A DNA stretch of 64,000 nt, taken from NCBI RefSeq assembly GCF_011762125.1, contig NZ_JAASQN010000002.1, forward strand, positions 620,001 to 684,000. The letters are read 5' to 3'. Positions within the stretch are counted from its first letter, which is position 1. Each line of letters opens with the position of its first letter. Below the pieces are notes generated by a model, which did not search any database, was not told where the DNA came from, and worked only from the letters and a program-made list of their open reading frames with translations. The stretch is from Sphingopyxis panaciterrae. Its GTDB lineage: Bacteria; Pseudomonadota; Alphaproteobacteria; Sphingomonadales; Sphingomonadaceae. The translations under genes and the position numbers were made by a program. Of the stretch, positions 17,005 to 26,439 are shown one piece after another.

Positions 17005-17787
17005 ATGGCCGCTTCCCGACCGGATCCCCGTGCCTTTCGCGCGCGCCTCAAGGCTGGCGAGCCGTTGCTTGGCACCTTCATGAAGGTGCCCGCAAGCCAG
17101 AACACCGAGATCATCGGCTCGATCGGCTTCGACTTTGTCGTGCTCGACGAGGAGCATGCGCCCTGGACGCGGGCGACGCTCGACCAGGCTCTGCTCGCAG
17201 CGCGCGCCGTTGGAACTGCTGGCCTCGTCCGTATCGCGCGCGCCGATGCCGCCAGCGTTCTGTCGGCGCTCGATGATGGCGCGATCGGGATAATGTGTCC
17301 GCACGTCGACACTGCGGCAAAGGCCCACGACCTTGTCTCCTGGGCCAAATATCATGGCGGCAGCCGCGGCGCCGGGGTCAGCCGGGGGTGCGACTATGGG
17401 CTGCTGCCCGATATGACGCGCGCCGCCGATGAGTTCACGACGGTCATCTGCATGGTCGAGGATCGCGAGGCGGTCGATGCCATCGACGCGATATCGTCGG
17501 TCGACGGCGTCGATGCGATTTTCCTCGGGCGCGGGGACCTCGGGCTCTCGCTCAGCAACGCCGCGGATCCTGTTCCGACCCTGGCCGAGGCCGTCGAACG
17601 CATCGTCAAAATTGCAAAGGGCAACGGCAAAGCGGTTTCGGCGGTCGTTCAGTCCTTGAAGAGCGACGAAGCCAAATGGCTCGTTGATCTTGGGGTAACG
17701 GCCATGATGGTCGCCCAGGATCTCGCCTTCATGCGCCGCGCGGCCGAGGCGGCCCTCCAGGAATTCAACGAGGTCATGAAGGGCTGA
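17005..17787 (+). CDS. HpcH/HpaI-family aldolase
   Basis: The protein has 260 residues. The blocks [49 protein letters not shown] and [15 protein letters not shown] (metal-binding acidic residues) are those of 2-oxo-hept-3-ene-1,7-dioate/4-hydroxy-2-oxovalerate-type class II pyruvate aldolases. It probably cleaves a hydroxy-2-oxo acid from meta-cleavage to pyruvate (or a homologue) and an aldehyde. The ATG at 17005 has AGGAG 9 nt upstream and is preferred to the ATG at 16987. A clear intrinsic terminator follows its stop, so it ends the plus-strand run. Confidence 0.87.
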   Translation: MAASRPDPRAFRARLKAGEPLLGTFMKVPASQNTEIIGSIGFDFVVLDEEHAPWTRATLDQALLAARAVGTAGLVRIARADAASVLSALDDGAIGIMCPHVDTAAKAHDLVSWAKYHGGSRGAGVSRGCDYGLLPDMTRAADEFTTVICMVEDREAVDAIDAISSVDGVDAIFLGRGDLGLSLSNAADPVPTLAEAVERIVKIAKGNGKAVSAVVQSLKSDEAKWLVDLGVTAMMVAQDLAFMRRAAEAALQEFNEVMKG

Positions 17788-17797
17788 TCTCATCTGC

Positions 17798-17823
17798 CGC
17801 GCCGCTTCACCGGCGCGTTTTTT
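17798..17823 (+). terminator. Rho-independent terminator
   Basis: A perfect 7-bp GC stem, CGCGCCG-CTTCAC-CGGCGCG, is followed directly by six T. It lies 10 bp after the aldolase stop and 33 bp before the ferredoxin reductase start, so it separates those two genes transcriptionally. Confidence 0.9.
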
Positions 17824-17855
17824 CATGCCGTCCAGTCGATTGGTGGTTGAGGATT

Positions 17856-19094
17856 ATGATCGGAAAAAATGGTCGCCTGATCGATGTGGTCATCGTGGGA
17901 GCGGGACATGGCGGCGCGCAATGCGCGATCGCAATACGGCAAAACGGGTTCGCCGGCAGCGTTGCGATGGTCGGGCGCGAACCAGAGCCGCCTTATGAGC
18001 GGCCACCCTTGTCGAAGGAATATCTCGCACGCGAGAAGAGCTTCGAACGGCTCTACATCCGTCCGCCCGGTTTCTGGGCGGAAAAGGCCATCGAGCTGCT
18101 TCTGGGCACCGACGTCACGGCCGTCGACCCCGCAGCCATGCAGATCACGCTCTCCGACGGCTCGAGGCTGACCTATGGCGTTCTGATCTGGGCGACCGGC
18201 GGCGACCCGCGGCGGCTGACTTGCCCCGGCGCCGAGCTCGGCGGCGTCCACTATGTTCGCACACGCGCTGACTGCGACCAGCTGATGGGCGAGATCGACA
18301 ACGGCGCACGCAATATCGTCGTGATTGGCGGCGGCTATATCGGGCTCGAGGCGGCGGCGGTCCTGACGAAGCTTGGCTGCAAGGTGACGCTGCTCGAAGC
18401 CCTGCCCCGCGTGCTGGCGCGCGTCGCCGGCGAAGAGCTTTCGACTTTCTACGAGGCGGAGCATCGAGGCCGGGGCGTCGACCTGCGCACCGGCGTCGCG
18501 GTCGCGGGCCTGGAAGGCCGGCACCGGGTGACCGGGGTGAAGCTCGCCGACGGGACAGTCGTTCCGGCCGATGCGGTTATCGCCGGCATTGGCATCGTTC
18601 CCGCGGTCGGCCCGCTGATCGCGGCCGGCGCGGCGGGCGGCGACGGCGTCCTCGTCGACGATTATTGCCGGACCTCGCTAGCCGATATCTACGCGATCGG
18701 GGATTGTGCCGCCTTCGCCTGCTCCTACGCGGGCGGCAGCGCGATGCGCGTCGAGTCGGTGCAGAACGCCAGCGACATGGCGACGTGCGTCGCCAAGGCA
18801 ATCTGCGGCGACGGGCAGCCCTATCGCGCCCTCCCCTGGTTCTGGTCGGACCAGTACGACCTGCGACTGCAGACCGCGGGCATCACGCGCGGACATACCG
18901 AGGCGATCATGCGCGGCGACCCGGCGACGCGCTCATTCTCGATAGTCTATCTCAAGGACGGCACGGTCATCGCGCTCGACTGCGTCAACATGGTCAAGGA
19001 CTATGTTCAGGGCCGCAAGCTGGTCGAAGCAGGGCTGAGCCCGGCAAGGGCGCAGCTTGCCGACGCGACTCTTCCGCTCAAATCGCTGCAGTGA
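17856..19094 (+). CDS. FAD-dependent ferredoxin reductase of a ring-hydroxylating system
   Basis: This flavoprotein of 412 residues has an N-terminal FAD loop [31 protein letters not shown], an NAD-binding loop [16 protein letters not shown] near residue 150, and [10 protein letters not shown] for the flavin. It ends with the [14 protein letters not shown] region typical of BphA4/ThcD-like ferredoxin reductases. It passes electrons from NADH to a [2Fe-2S] ferredoxin. The ATG at 17856 follows a GAGG at short spacing; the TTG upstream is less likely. Despite its proximity it is insulated from the aldolase by a terminator, so it should have its own promoter or rely on read-through. Confidence 0.92.
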   Translation: MIGKNGRLIDVVIVGAGHGGAQCAIAIRQNGFAGSVAMVGREPEPPYERPPLSKEYLAREKSFERLYIRPPGFWAEKAIELLLGTDVTAVDPAAMQITLSDGSRLTYGVLIWATGGDPRRLTCPGAELGGVHYVRTRADCDQLMGEIDNGARNIVVIGGGYIGLEAAAVLTKLGCKVTLLEALPRVLARVAGEELSTFYEAEHRGRGVDLRTGVAVAGLEGRHRVTGVKLADGTVVPADAVIAGIGIVPAVGPLIAAGAAGGDGVLVDDYCRTSLADIYAIGDCAAFACSYAGGSAMRVESVQNASDMATCVAKAICGDGQPYRALPWFWSDQYDLRLQTAGITRGHTEAIMRGDPATRSFSIVYLKDGTVIALDCVNMVKDYVQGRKLVEAGLSPARAQLADATLPLKSLQ

Positions 19095-19203
19095 ATCTCC
19101 CCCCTGCTCGGCCGATGTCCGCCGCTGCCATCGTCGCTTGAAAGGTCCCGGGTCAAAAGCTTGCCTGCAGGCTTGCCACCCTGCTCCAAATTGTTAGATT
19201 GAA

Positions 19204-19223
19204 CCTTCTATTTTAAAAGAAGG
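19204..19223. promoter_or_regulatory. Inverted repeat just upstream of the TetR gene
   Basis: CCTTCT-ATTTTAAA-AGAAGG is a perfect 6-bp inverted repeat with an A/T spacer, ending 5 bp before the regulator start. The right arm also provides the ribosome-binding sequence. It could be an autoregulatory operator or a small hairpin that covers the binding site. Confidence 0.45.
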
Positions 19224-19228
19224 CCGAT

Positions 19229-19828
19229 ATGCGCAAACTCGATCCGGTCAAGCATGAGGAAAAGCGACGGGAAATACTCGGCGCCGCGGAACGCTGCTTC
19301 GTGCGCGACGGATTGCAGGGCGCCAGCATATCGAGCATCTGCGCAGAGGCCCGCATCAGTCCCGGTCATCTTTATCATTATTTCAGCAGCAAAGAGGCGA
19401 TCATCAGCGCGATGATCGAGATCCGCCTCGCGGAGGCGGCCGCGCGTTTTGCCGAACTCGCCGAAGGCACCGAGGTGCTCGACACGCTGTTCGGCGAGAT
19501 GACGGTCAGCCGGTCGGGACACCCGCCATTGTTGCTCGAAGCGTTGGCCGAAGCGAACCGCAGTCCCACGATGGCAAAGGCCCTGCAGGATCACACCAAG
19601 GGCGTCCACTCGCTCCTCGCCGGCCTGCTCGAGAAAGGGCAAGCAGCGGGCGCCATCGATCCCGCCCTCGACCGGAACATGACCGCGTCCCTCCTCATCA
19701 GCATCATCGACGGCTCCAAGACCTTGTTTCTGCGCGATCCGAAGCTGGACGAGGACCAAGCCACCAAGGCGCTGCAGACGATGATCATTCGCTATCTAGC
19801 TCCGCCTCCGGATCCGTCCGCGCGGTAA
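19229..19828 (+). CDS. TetR/AcrR-family transcriptional regulator
   Basis: The protein has 199 residues. The N-terminal helix-turn-helix (about 14-60) reads REILGAAERCFVRDGLQGASISSICAEARISPGHLYHYFSSKEAI, a standard TetR DNA-binding domain; the remainder is the ligand/dimer domain (C-terminal form often seen in AcrR-like repressors). It is directly upstream of a tripartite efflux operon in the same direction, separated by 185 bp containing an A/T-rich palindrome, so repression of that operon is the likely role. Confidence 0.9.
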   Translation: MRKLDPVKHEEKRREILGAAERCFVRDGLQGASISSICAEARISPGHLYHYFSSKEAIISAMIEIRLAEAAARFAELAEGTEVLDTLFGEMTVSRSGHPPLLLEALAEANRSPTMAKALQDHTKGVHSLLAGLLEKGQAAGAIDPALDRNMTASLLISIIDGSKTLFLRDPKLDEDQATKALQTMIIRYLAPPPDPSAR

Positions 19829-19954
19829 CCCACCCGCAGGCGCTTGCCGCCGCAAACGTCGCTAACGGTCGCGCCTTTGCTAAAACACGACCTCGCCGCT
19901 CAGGTGCGCGCGAAAATGGCCTGCGGCGCGCGCCTGGCTCGCGGCACGCATAAT

Positions 19955-19972
19955 TTAGAGCATATACTCTAA
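19955..19972. promoter_or_regulatory. Candidate operator upstream of the RND efflux operon
   Basis: TTAGAG-CATATA-CTCTAA is a perfect inverted repeat with 6-bp arms in an A/T-rich patch. It ends 27 bp upstream of a TATAAT element, so a protein bound here would touch the -35 region. The TetR regulator encoded next door is the obvious candidate. Confidence 0.55.
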
Positions 19973-19978
19973 TTAAGC

Positions 19979-20013
19979 TTGCCGCGTCCGCTGCTTCGTT
20001 ATAATTAGATCGA
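19979..20013 (+). promoter_or_regulatory. Promoter of the efflux operon with perfect -10 box
   Basis: A perfect TATAAT is at 20000-20005. A weak -35-like TTGCCG lies at 19979-19984 with a short 15-bp spacer. The annotated ATG is only 9 bp after the -10, so transcription would begin at or next to the start codon, giving a leaderless mRNA, unless the real start lies further in. Confidence 0.55.
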
Positions 20014-21642
20014 ATGATCGATCTAGTTATTGGTGAGCGAGCGGGTTTTCCGGTCAGCCGCGGCAACCGACCCCCTGGAAGCGAGGCTCGGCGGCGGCGC
20101 TTGGTCGCCGCGTCCGCGCTGGCGCCGATGCTGTTGGCGGGTTGCGCGACCCAGCCCGCGTATGAGCGACCCGCGCTGGCCACGGCCTCGGCGTGGGATA
20201 ATGACGTACGATCAGTGCCAGCCGCAGACACAGCCGACCTCGCGGAAGAGGCCTGGTGGAAAAGCCTCGGCGACCCGGCGATCGACACGCTGGTCGAAGC
20301 GGCCCTTGTCGACAATCCGACGCTCGGGCAGGCCATCGCCCGCATGGATCAGGCGCGCGCGGCGGCGGGCGTGTCCGATGCGCAGCGCCTGCCGCAGATC
20401 TCGCTCAATGGCAGCGTCACGCGAGCACGAACGGGCGGCACCCAAGCCGGCAGCGGCACCCTCACGACGACCCAGAGCAGTGCAACGCTCGGCCCCGGCC
20501 TGAGCTGGGAACTCGATCTGTGGGGGCGTCTCAAGGAAACGGCGCGCGCCGCCGAGGGTCGCCTCGACGCGCGCACCGCCGACGCCGCGCAAGCAAGGCT
20601 TTCGCTGACGGGCCAGATAGCGGATGCCGTTCTGCGCCTGCGTGCCTGTCATTTTTCGCTCACGGTCCGGGAGCGCGACATTGCCGCCCGCGAGCTCGAA
20701 CTCGCGGTCATGCGCGAGCGTCTGTCCCATGGGAATGTCGCGCCGGTCGAGCCGGCCAACGCGGCCAGCAATCTTGCGGCCGCGCGCACCGATCGGATCA
20801 GCCGGCAGGAGGCGTGCGCGCGTATCGTCAATGAGCTGGTCGCACTCGGCGGCCGCGACGCGTCGGTCGTTCGGACGCTCGTAACGCCCTCGCCGGGCGG
20901 AACCGCGCTTCCACCGGCTTCCCTCGATCGAAGAAGCCCGTTGGCGCCCATCGCGCATGTCGATGCCGACATGATAATCCCCGACCCCCCGCCCATCGCA
21001 CTAGCCTTGCCTGCCGCGACCCTCCTCGATCACCCGGCTGTGGTAGCGGCAGAGCGCGAAGCGGCCGCTCGCTGGGCGGAAATCGGTGTGGCGCGTGCCG
21101 ACCGGCTGCCGCGCGTCGATCTTGTCGGGCTCCTTACCGGCAACTGGATCCGGATGCTGGGATCGACCTCGAGCTTCGATACCTGGTCGGCGGGCGCAGA
21201 GCTCTCCGCTCCGCTCTTCGACGGGGGGGCGGGCGCGGCAAATATTCGCGGCGCGCAGGCCCGGTACCGAGAGGCGGTCGAAGCCCTTCGCGACGCCGTG
21301 CGCACGGCGGCGCGCGATGTCGAAGACGCGTTGGCCGGCCAGCAGTCGGCGCAGCAGCGGATCGCAACCTCCCGGGAGGCCGTCGAAGCGGCCCGCGTGG
21401 TCCTGCGCGCCAATGAAGCGCGCTGGCGCGCGGGAGCGATCAGCATGTTCGAACTCGAGGACTCGCGGCGTCAGTTCAACGCCGCCCAGGAGAGCGCAAT
21501 AGCGGCCGCTCGCGACCGTGCCCAGGCCTGGGTCGCGCTGGTCCGCGCGGCGGGCGGCCGGGTCAGCATGCCAGCCGAGGCGCCAACAGGTTCCGACATC
21601 ATGAATTCCCATCCCGATCAAGGCAATGCGCAGCAACAATGA
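20014..21642 (+). CDS. RND efflux outer-membrane factor (NodT/OprM type)
   Basis: This outer-membrane channel lipoprotein has 542 residues. The lipobox LAGC follows the hydrophobic stretch LVAASALAPML after a basic RRRR segment, so the signal peptide is unusually long if the first ATG is used. Two coiled-coil/OEP repeats follow: WWKSLGDPAIDTLVEAALVDNPTL starts the first, and the second contains AELSAPLFDGGAGAANIRGAQARYREAVEALRDAV. It is first in the operon, with its stop overlapping the next ATG (ATGA). Confidence 0.9.
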   Translation: MIDLVIGERAGFPVSRGNRPPGSEARRRRLVAASALAPMLLAGCATQPAYERPALATASAWDNDVRSVPAADTADLAEEAWWKSLGDPAIDTLVEAALVDNPTLGQAIARMDQARAAAGVSDAQRLPQISLNGSVTRARTGGTQAGSGTLTTTQSSATLGPGLSWELDLWGRLKETARAAEGRLDARTADAAQARLSLTGQIADAVLRLRACHFSLTVRERDIAARELELAVMRERLSHGNVAPVEPANAASNLAAARTDRISRQEACARIVNELVALGGRDASVVRTLVTPSPGGTALPPASLDRRSPLAPIAHVDADMIIPDPPPIALALPAATLLDHPAVVAAEREAAARWAEIGVARADRLPRVDLVGLLTGNWIRMLGSTSSFDTWSAGAELSAPLFDGGAGAANIRGAQARYREAVEALRDAVRTAARDVEDALAGQQSAQQRIATSREAVEAARVVLRANEARWRAGAISMFELEDSRRQFNAAQESAIAAARDRAQAWVALVRAAGGRVSMPAEAPTGSDIMNSHPDQGNAQQQ

Positions 21643-22781
21643 CCAACCTCCTACCCAAGACTGCCGGTTCACCGGTCCGACGGCATCTCGTCCATGGCGC
21701 CGTGGGCGCCGCGCTGCTGATCGCCGCCGGTTTCGCAATCGTCGCTGTTACGCGCGAGTCCTCCAGTCAGGCCGCGTCCGCGGGCCCCGCGGCCGCCCTT
21801 ACCGTGACCGAGGCGACCGCGCGCCGTGCGTCGTGGCCGGTCGCCATCGAGGCATCCGGCGCGATCGCAGCCTGGCAGGAAGCAAGCATCGGCACCCAGA
21901 TCGGCGGCTATCAGCTGATCGATGTGCGGGCGAATGTCGGAGACCGCGTGCGCAGGGGCCAGGTTCTCGCCCGTCTCGATCCCGCGCTCCTCAAGGCGGA
22001 AGAAGCGCAATTGCGTGCGAGCTATGATGAAGCCGAAGCCAATCGACAGCGCGCACTCGGCCTCGAGGCCAGCGGCGGCGTCAGCGATCAGGATATCCTG
22101 CAATATGTAACCCAGGCGAGGACCGCCGCGGCGGGATTGGCCGCAAAGCGTCTCCAGCTGCGCTATACGAGCGTGGTCGCTCCCGATGACGGCGTTATCA
22201 GTGCCCGCACCGCGACCCTTGGAGCGGTCGTGCCAGCCGGACAGGAATTCTTCCGGCTGATCCGTCAGGGGCGCCTGGAATGGCGCGGCGAACTGACCGC
22301 CCCGCAACTGGCGCGTGTGCGCGCGGGACAGCAGATCATGATCGATTTGCCCGACGGGTCCCGTACGACGGCACGGGTCAGGCAGACGGCTCCGGCGGTG
22401 GACGAACGCTCCCGCCTGGGCGTCGTCTATGCCGATATCGCCGCAGGCAGCGCCGCACGTGCGGGAATGTACGTCGGCGGGCGGATCGAAATGGCCGAAA
22501 AGGCGGCGATCATTGTTCCGGCGCAGAGCGTCGTGATCCGCGACGGCCGCAATTATGTCCTGAAGCTCGCCCGTCCGGAAGCGGCACCGCGCGTGTCGCT
22601 TCAGCGCGTCACTGTCGGCCGGCGTCGGGGCGATGAGGTCGAGATCGTGAGCGGTCTTGTGGAGGGCGCTCGCGTGGTTGTCCAGGGCGCCGGTTTTCTC
22701 AACGATGGCGACATCGTTCGCCTCATACCCGCCGCTCCCGTCAAGCCCACCGGCGCTGCGGCCGAAGGCGGACGTCGATGA
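21639..22781 (+). CDS. RND efflux periplasmic adaptor (HlyD/MFP family)
   Basis: The protein has 380 residues with an N-terminal membrane segment (LVHGAVGAALLIAAGFAIVAV). The biotinyl-lipoyl-like halves are visible (GGYQLIDVRANVGDRVRRGQVLARLD near 90-115 and YTSVVAPDDGVISARTATLGAVV), flanking a short coiled coil; beta-barrel and membrane-proximal domains follow. It bridges the permease to the outer-membrane factor. It overlaps both neighbours by ATGA, a strong sign of coupled synthesis. Confidence 0.92.
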   Translation: MTNLLPKTAGSPVRRHLVHGAVGAALLIAAGFAIVAVTRESSSQAASAGPAAALTVTEATARRASWPVAIEASGAIAAWQEASIGTQIGGYQLIDVRANVGDRVRRGQVLARLDPALLKAEEAQLRASYDEAEANRQRALGLEASGGVSDQDILQYVTQARTAAAGLAAKRLQLRYTSVVAPDDGVISARTATLGAVVPAGQEFFRLIRQGRLEWRGELTAPQLARVRAGQQIMIDLPDGSRTTARVRQTAPAVDERSRLGVVYADIAAGSAARAGMYVGGRIEMAEKAAIIVPAQSVVIRDGRNYVLKLARPEAAPRVSLQRVTVGRRRGDEVEIVSGLVEGARVVVQGAGFLNDGDIVRLIPAAPVKPTGAAAEGGRR

Positions 22782-25700
22782 ACTTCGCGACCTGGTCGAT
22801 CCGCAACCCGATCCCGTCGATCCTGCTGTTCATCCTCTTGTCGCTCGGCGGCATCTGGGGATTCAACCAGCTTCGCGTTCAGAATCTGCCGGACGTCGAC
22901 TTGCCGACGGTCGACGTCAAGCTGACGCTCCCGGGCGCCGCCCCGGCGCAGCTTGAAACCGAGGTCGCGCGGCGCGTCGAGGATTCGCTGTCGAGCGTCA
23001 CCGGGATCAAGCACCTGCGAACCTCGATCACCGATGGCAGCGTGGCGATCTCGGTAGAGTTTCTCTTCGAGAAAAATCTGTCCGACGCGCTCATCGAGAC
23101 CAAGGATGCCGTCGATGCCGTTCGCTCCGACCTGCCGGCCGATCTGCGCGAGCCTGTGGTCACAGCGGTACGAAGCGGCGCCCGCGTCATGCTCGTCTAT
23201 GCGGTGGCCGCGCCGCGGATGGATGAGGAGGCGCTCTCCTGGTTCGTCGACGACAGGATCAGCAAGGCAGTCCTCGGCGTGCCGGGTGTCGGCCGCTTCG
23301 CCCGTGTCGGCGGCGTCCAGCGCGAGGTCCGCATCGAGGTCGATCCCGTGCGCCTCGCCAGTCTCGGGGTGACCGCGGCCGAGGTCTCGCGCGCCCTGCG
23401 CGAGGTCGAGCAGCAATCATCGGGCGGTCGCACCCAGCTTGGCGGAGAAGAGCAGTCGGTCCGCACCATTGCCACCATCAGGCACGCCTCCGAACTCGAT
23501 GCGCTCCCGATCGCGCTGGCTGGCGGGCGGCAGGTTCGCCTCGACCAGGTAGCGACGGTGCGTGACGGCATAGCTGAACGTACGCAGATCGCCAGGCTCG
23601 ACGGTCGTCCAGTGGTGGGCTTTCAGGTTTACCGCGCCAAGGGTTTCGACGAGACCAGGATTGCCGATCAGATCGAGGAAACGCTCGACGGCCTCGCCGC
23701 CGCGCATCCTTCACTCTCGTTCGAACTCGTCACCGACAATGTCGAATATACGCGCGAACAATATAAGGGCTCGATGGACATGCTCTACGAAGGCGCGTTT
23801 CTCGCGATCCTCGTGGTCTGGTTCTTCCTGCGCGATTGGCGCTCGACGCTCGTCGCCGCCACGGCGCTTCCGCTATCGATCCTGCCGACCTTCGCCGCAA
23901 TGGCCTGGCTCGGCTTTTCGCTCGACATCCTGACGCTGCTCGCACTTGCAATTGTCGTCGGCATTCTCGTCGATGACGCCATCGTCGAGATCGAAAACAT
24001 CGAGCGGCATCGTCACATGGGCAAATCGCGGATCAAGGCGGCCGAGGATGCGGTCACCGAGATCGCCCTCGCCGTCATCGCCACGACGATGAGCATCGTT
24101 GCCGTCTTCGCGCCCACCGCCATGATGCAGGGTATCCCCGGTATGCTGTTCAAGCAGTTCGGCTGGACGGCGGTGATCGCGGTGCTCTCCTCGCTGCTCG
24201 TCGCGCGTTTGCTGACGCCCATGATGGCGGCCTATCTGCTCAAACCCCAGCCATCGCACGAAATTCCGGACAGCTGGATCATGACCCGCTATCTGGCGGC
24301 GATCCACTGGTGCCTGGGACATCGCCGCGCGACGATTGCGGCCGCCACCGCCTTCCTCGTCGCATCGGGCGCCCTCATACCGTTCATTCCCACCGGGTTC
24401 ATCCCTGCGTCCGACGCCGGCTACACGACGGTCACCTTCGAGCTGCCGCCCGGCAGTTCGCTGCAGCGCACGCTCGCCGTCGGCGAGGCGGCGCGCAAAG
24501 CGGTCGCCGGCATCGACGGCATCAAAAAGGCCTTCACCACCGTCGGCGACGCCCAGGACGCGGGTCGCGGCGCCCAACTGGCCGGCGAGGTCCGGCGCGG
24601 CGCCCTGACGCTGAAGCTCGGGCCGCGCGGCGAACGCGTCAGCCAGGGCGAGATCGAGGCGGAGGTACGTGCGCGGCTGATGCGGGTGCCTGGCGCTCGC
24701 TTTTCGGTTGGGGGCTCCGGCCTTGGCGCGAAGCTTTCGCTCATCCTCGCCGGCGACAATACGCAAGCACTGATGGCAAGCGCGCAGAGCTTCGAGCGCC
24801 AGTTGCGATCTATTCCGCAACTATCAAACATCACTTCGACAGCAAGCCTCGAACGTCCCGAGCTGGTGATCCGGCCCGACGCGCGCCGGGCTGCCGAACA
24901 GGGCGTGACCGCGGCCGCGATCGGAGACACCGTCCGTATCGCCACAACGGGGGACTTCGATCCGCTCGTTGCACGGCTCAACACCGACACGCGCCAGATC
25001 TATATCCGCGCACGAATTTCCGACGTCGCGCGGCAAGATCTTTCGGCGATCGCCAACATGCGCGTGAACGGGCGCGAGGGCCCGGTGCCGCTCGACAGCG
25101 TCGCCTCCTTGTCGCTCGAGAGCGGCCCTGCCCAGATCGATCGCTACGATCGCCAGCGCTATGTGACCATCGGGGCAGATCTTGGCGGCATGGCGCTTGG
25201 CGCAGCCACGACCGCCGCACATGACTTGCCCGCCGCCAAAAACCTGCCGTCGAGCGTCAAGCTGATCCAGACCGGCGATGCAGAACTTCAGACGGAGCTC
25301 AGCAGCGGCTTCATCATGGCCATTCTGATCGGAATCCTGTGCGTCTATTGCGTGCTGGTCCTCCTGTTCAAGGATTTCGTGCAGCCGATCACCATCCTTT
25401 CGGCGATCCCGCTCTCGATCGGCGGCGCATTCTTCGGATTGCTCGTTTTCGACAGCGAGCTCGGCCTGCCCGCAATGATCGGCCTCGTCATGCTGATGGG
25501 GATTGTCACCAAGAACTCGATCCTCCTCGTCGAATATGCGATCGTGGGGATACGCGAGCGCGGCCTGACAATCCCTGACGCGCTGATCGACGCCTGCCAC
25601 AAACGCGCGCGGCCGATTGTGATGACCACCGTCGCGATGATCGCCGGGATGATACCGATCGTTCTCGGTCTCGGGGCGGATTCGAGCTTCCGCCGCCCGA

Positions 25701-25894
25701 TGGCGGTCGCCGTGATCGGCGGGCTTGTGACATCGACCGCGCTCAGCTTGCTCGTGGTCCCGGTCGTCTTCAGCTATGTTGACGGGTTCGAGCATCGCGT
25801 TCGGCGCTGGCTGGACCGCAAATCCGGCAATCCCTCCACTCCGTTGGGAAGCGCCCTGGACACCATGCCACCGGCCGCGCCGGCGAACCCCTGA
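22778..25894 (+). CDS. RND multidrug efflux permease (AcrB/MdtB-like HAE family)
   Basis: The inner-membrane proton-driven pump has 1038 residues, the normal family length. TM1 is IPSILLFILLSLGGIWGFNQL. The proton-relay Asp pair is in VVGILVDDAIVEIEN (about 398-399). Two large periplasmic loops follow TM1 and TM7, and the C-terminal half contains MLMGIVTKNSILLVEYA. It completes a tripartite system with the adaptor and outer-membrane factor. In this island it may expel toxic aromatics or catechols, but the substrate is not deducible. Confidence 0.94.
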   Translation: MNFATWSIRNPIPSILLFILLSLGGIWGFNQLRVQNLPDVDLPTVDVKLTLPGAAPAQLETEVARRVEDSLSSVTGIKHLRTSITDGSVAISVEFLFEKNLSDALIETKDAVDAVRSDLPADLREPVVTAVRSGARVMLVYAVAAPRMDEEALSWFVDDRISKAVLGVPGVGRFARVGGVQREVRIEVDPVRLASLGVTAAEVSRALREVEQQSSGGRTQLGGEEQSVRTIATIRHASELDALPIALAGGRQVRLDQVATVRDGIAERTQIARLDGRPVVGFQVYRAKGFDETRIADQIEETLDGLAAAHPSLSFELVTDNVEYTREQYKGSMDMLYEGAFLAILVVWFFLRDWRSTLVAATALPLSILPTFAAMAWLGFSLDILTLLALAIVVGILVDDAIVEIENIERHRHMGKSRIKAAEDAVTEIALAVIATTMSIVAVFAPTAMMQGIPGMLFKQFGWTAVIAVLSSLLVARLLTPMMAAYLLKPQPSHEIPDSWIMTRYLAAIHWCLGHRRATIAAATAFLVASGALIPFIPTGFIPASDAGYTTVTFELPPGSSLQRTLAVGEAARKAVAGIDGIKKAFTTVGDAQDAGRGAQLAGEVRRGALTLKLGPRGERVSQGEIEAEVRARLMRVPGARFSVGGSGLGAKLSLILAGDNTQALMASAQSFERQLRSIPQLSNITSTASLERPELVIRPDARRAAEQGVTAAAIGDTVRIATTGDFDPLVARLNTDTRQIYIRARISDVARQDLSAIANMRVNGREGPVPLDSVASLSLESGPAQIDRYDRQRYVTIGADLGGMALGAATTAAHDLPAAKNLPSSVKLIQTGDAELQTELSSGFIMAILIGILCVYCVLVLLFKDFVQPITILSAIPLSIGGAFFGLLVFDSELGLPAMIGLVMLMGIVTKNSILLVEYAIVGIRERGLTIPDALIDACHKRARPIVMTTVAMIAGMIPIVLGLGADSSFRRPMAVAVIGGLVTSTALSLLVVPVVFSYVDGFEHRVRRWLDRKSGNPSTPLGSALDTMPPAAPANP

Positions 25895-26439
25895 TCTCCG
25901 ACCCACCTCCCTCGAAGCGTTACCCTAAGTCGTGCAGCTTTCGTCAGTCGTGTCGCATCAAGGCGTTCCTCTTGTGCGCCGCCTCGGACTGACTTTCCAG
26001 GTTCGGCCCCCAGGCCGGCCCATGTCGTACGTCGGACGCGGCCTCCCCTCCGCCCCGAAAAGCGCCCGGCGTCCAGCGCCCTCGCGGCCGGCCCAATAGG
26101 TCCGATCGCGGCGCGCGACAGCGCGCGATGGTGGCAGGGCATTTCGGCACTCATCGCCGCGGCGATCCTTCGGCGATCGCGAACGCGCGGCGAGCGCGCT
26201 CGGCCGATGCGACGCCGTGCCCGGCATCGGTCCCCGGGCGCGAGCGACCGCGCGGCTCGCTGGCGCCGTGACGCCGGGCGCGCTCGCCGACCCGCATTTG
26301 GAAGCCCTCCGGCTTCTTAGGAAAGCAGCCCAATGACGCGATTGCTATCACGGTGCAGGAACTGCCGCTGCATGAACCCAGGCATTTTCGCAGGATCAGA
26401 TCTATCGGGTGCAAGGCGCGGGCTCAACCCGCCGGCCGC
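25895..26439. other. Non-coding stretch after the efflux operon
   Basis: I see no gene here. The frames are short, arginine-rich shadows without family resemblance. The right end runs into a decayed SDR gene. Confidence 0.5.
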
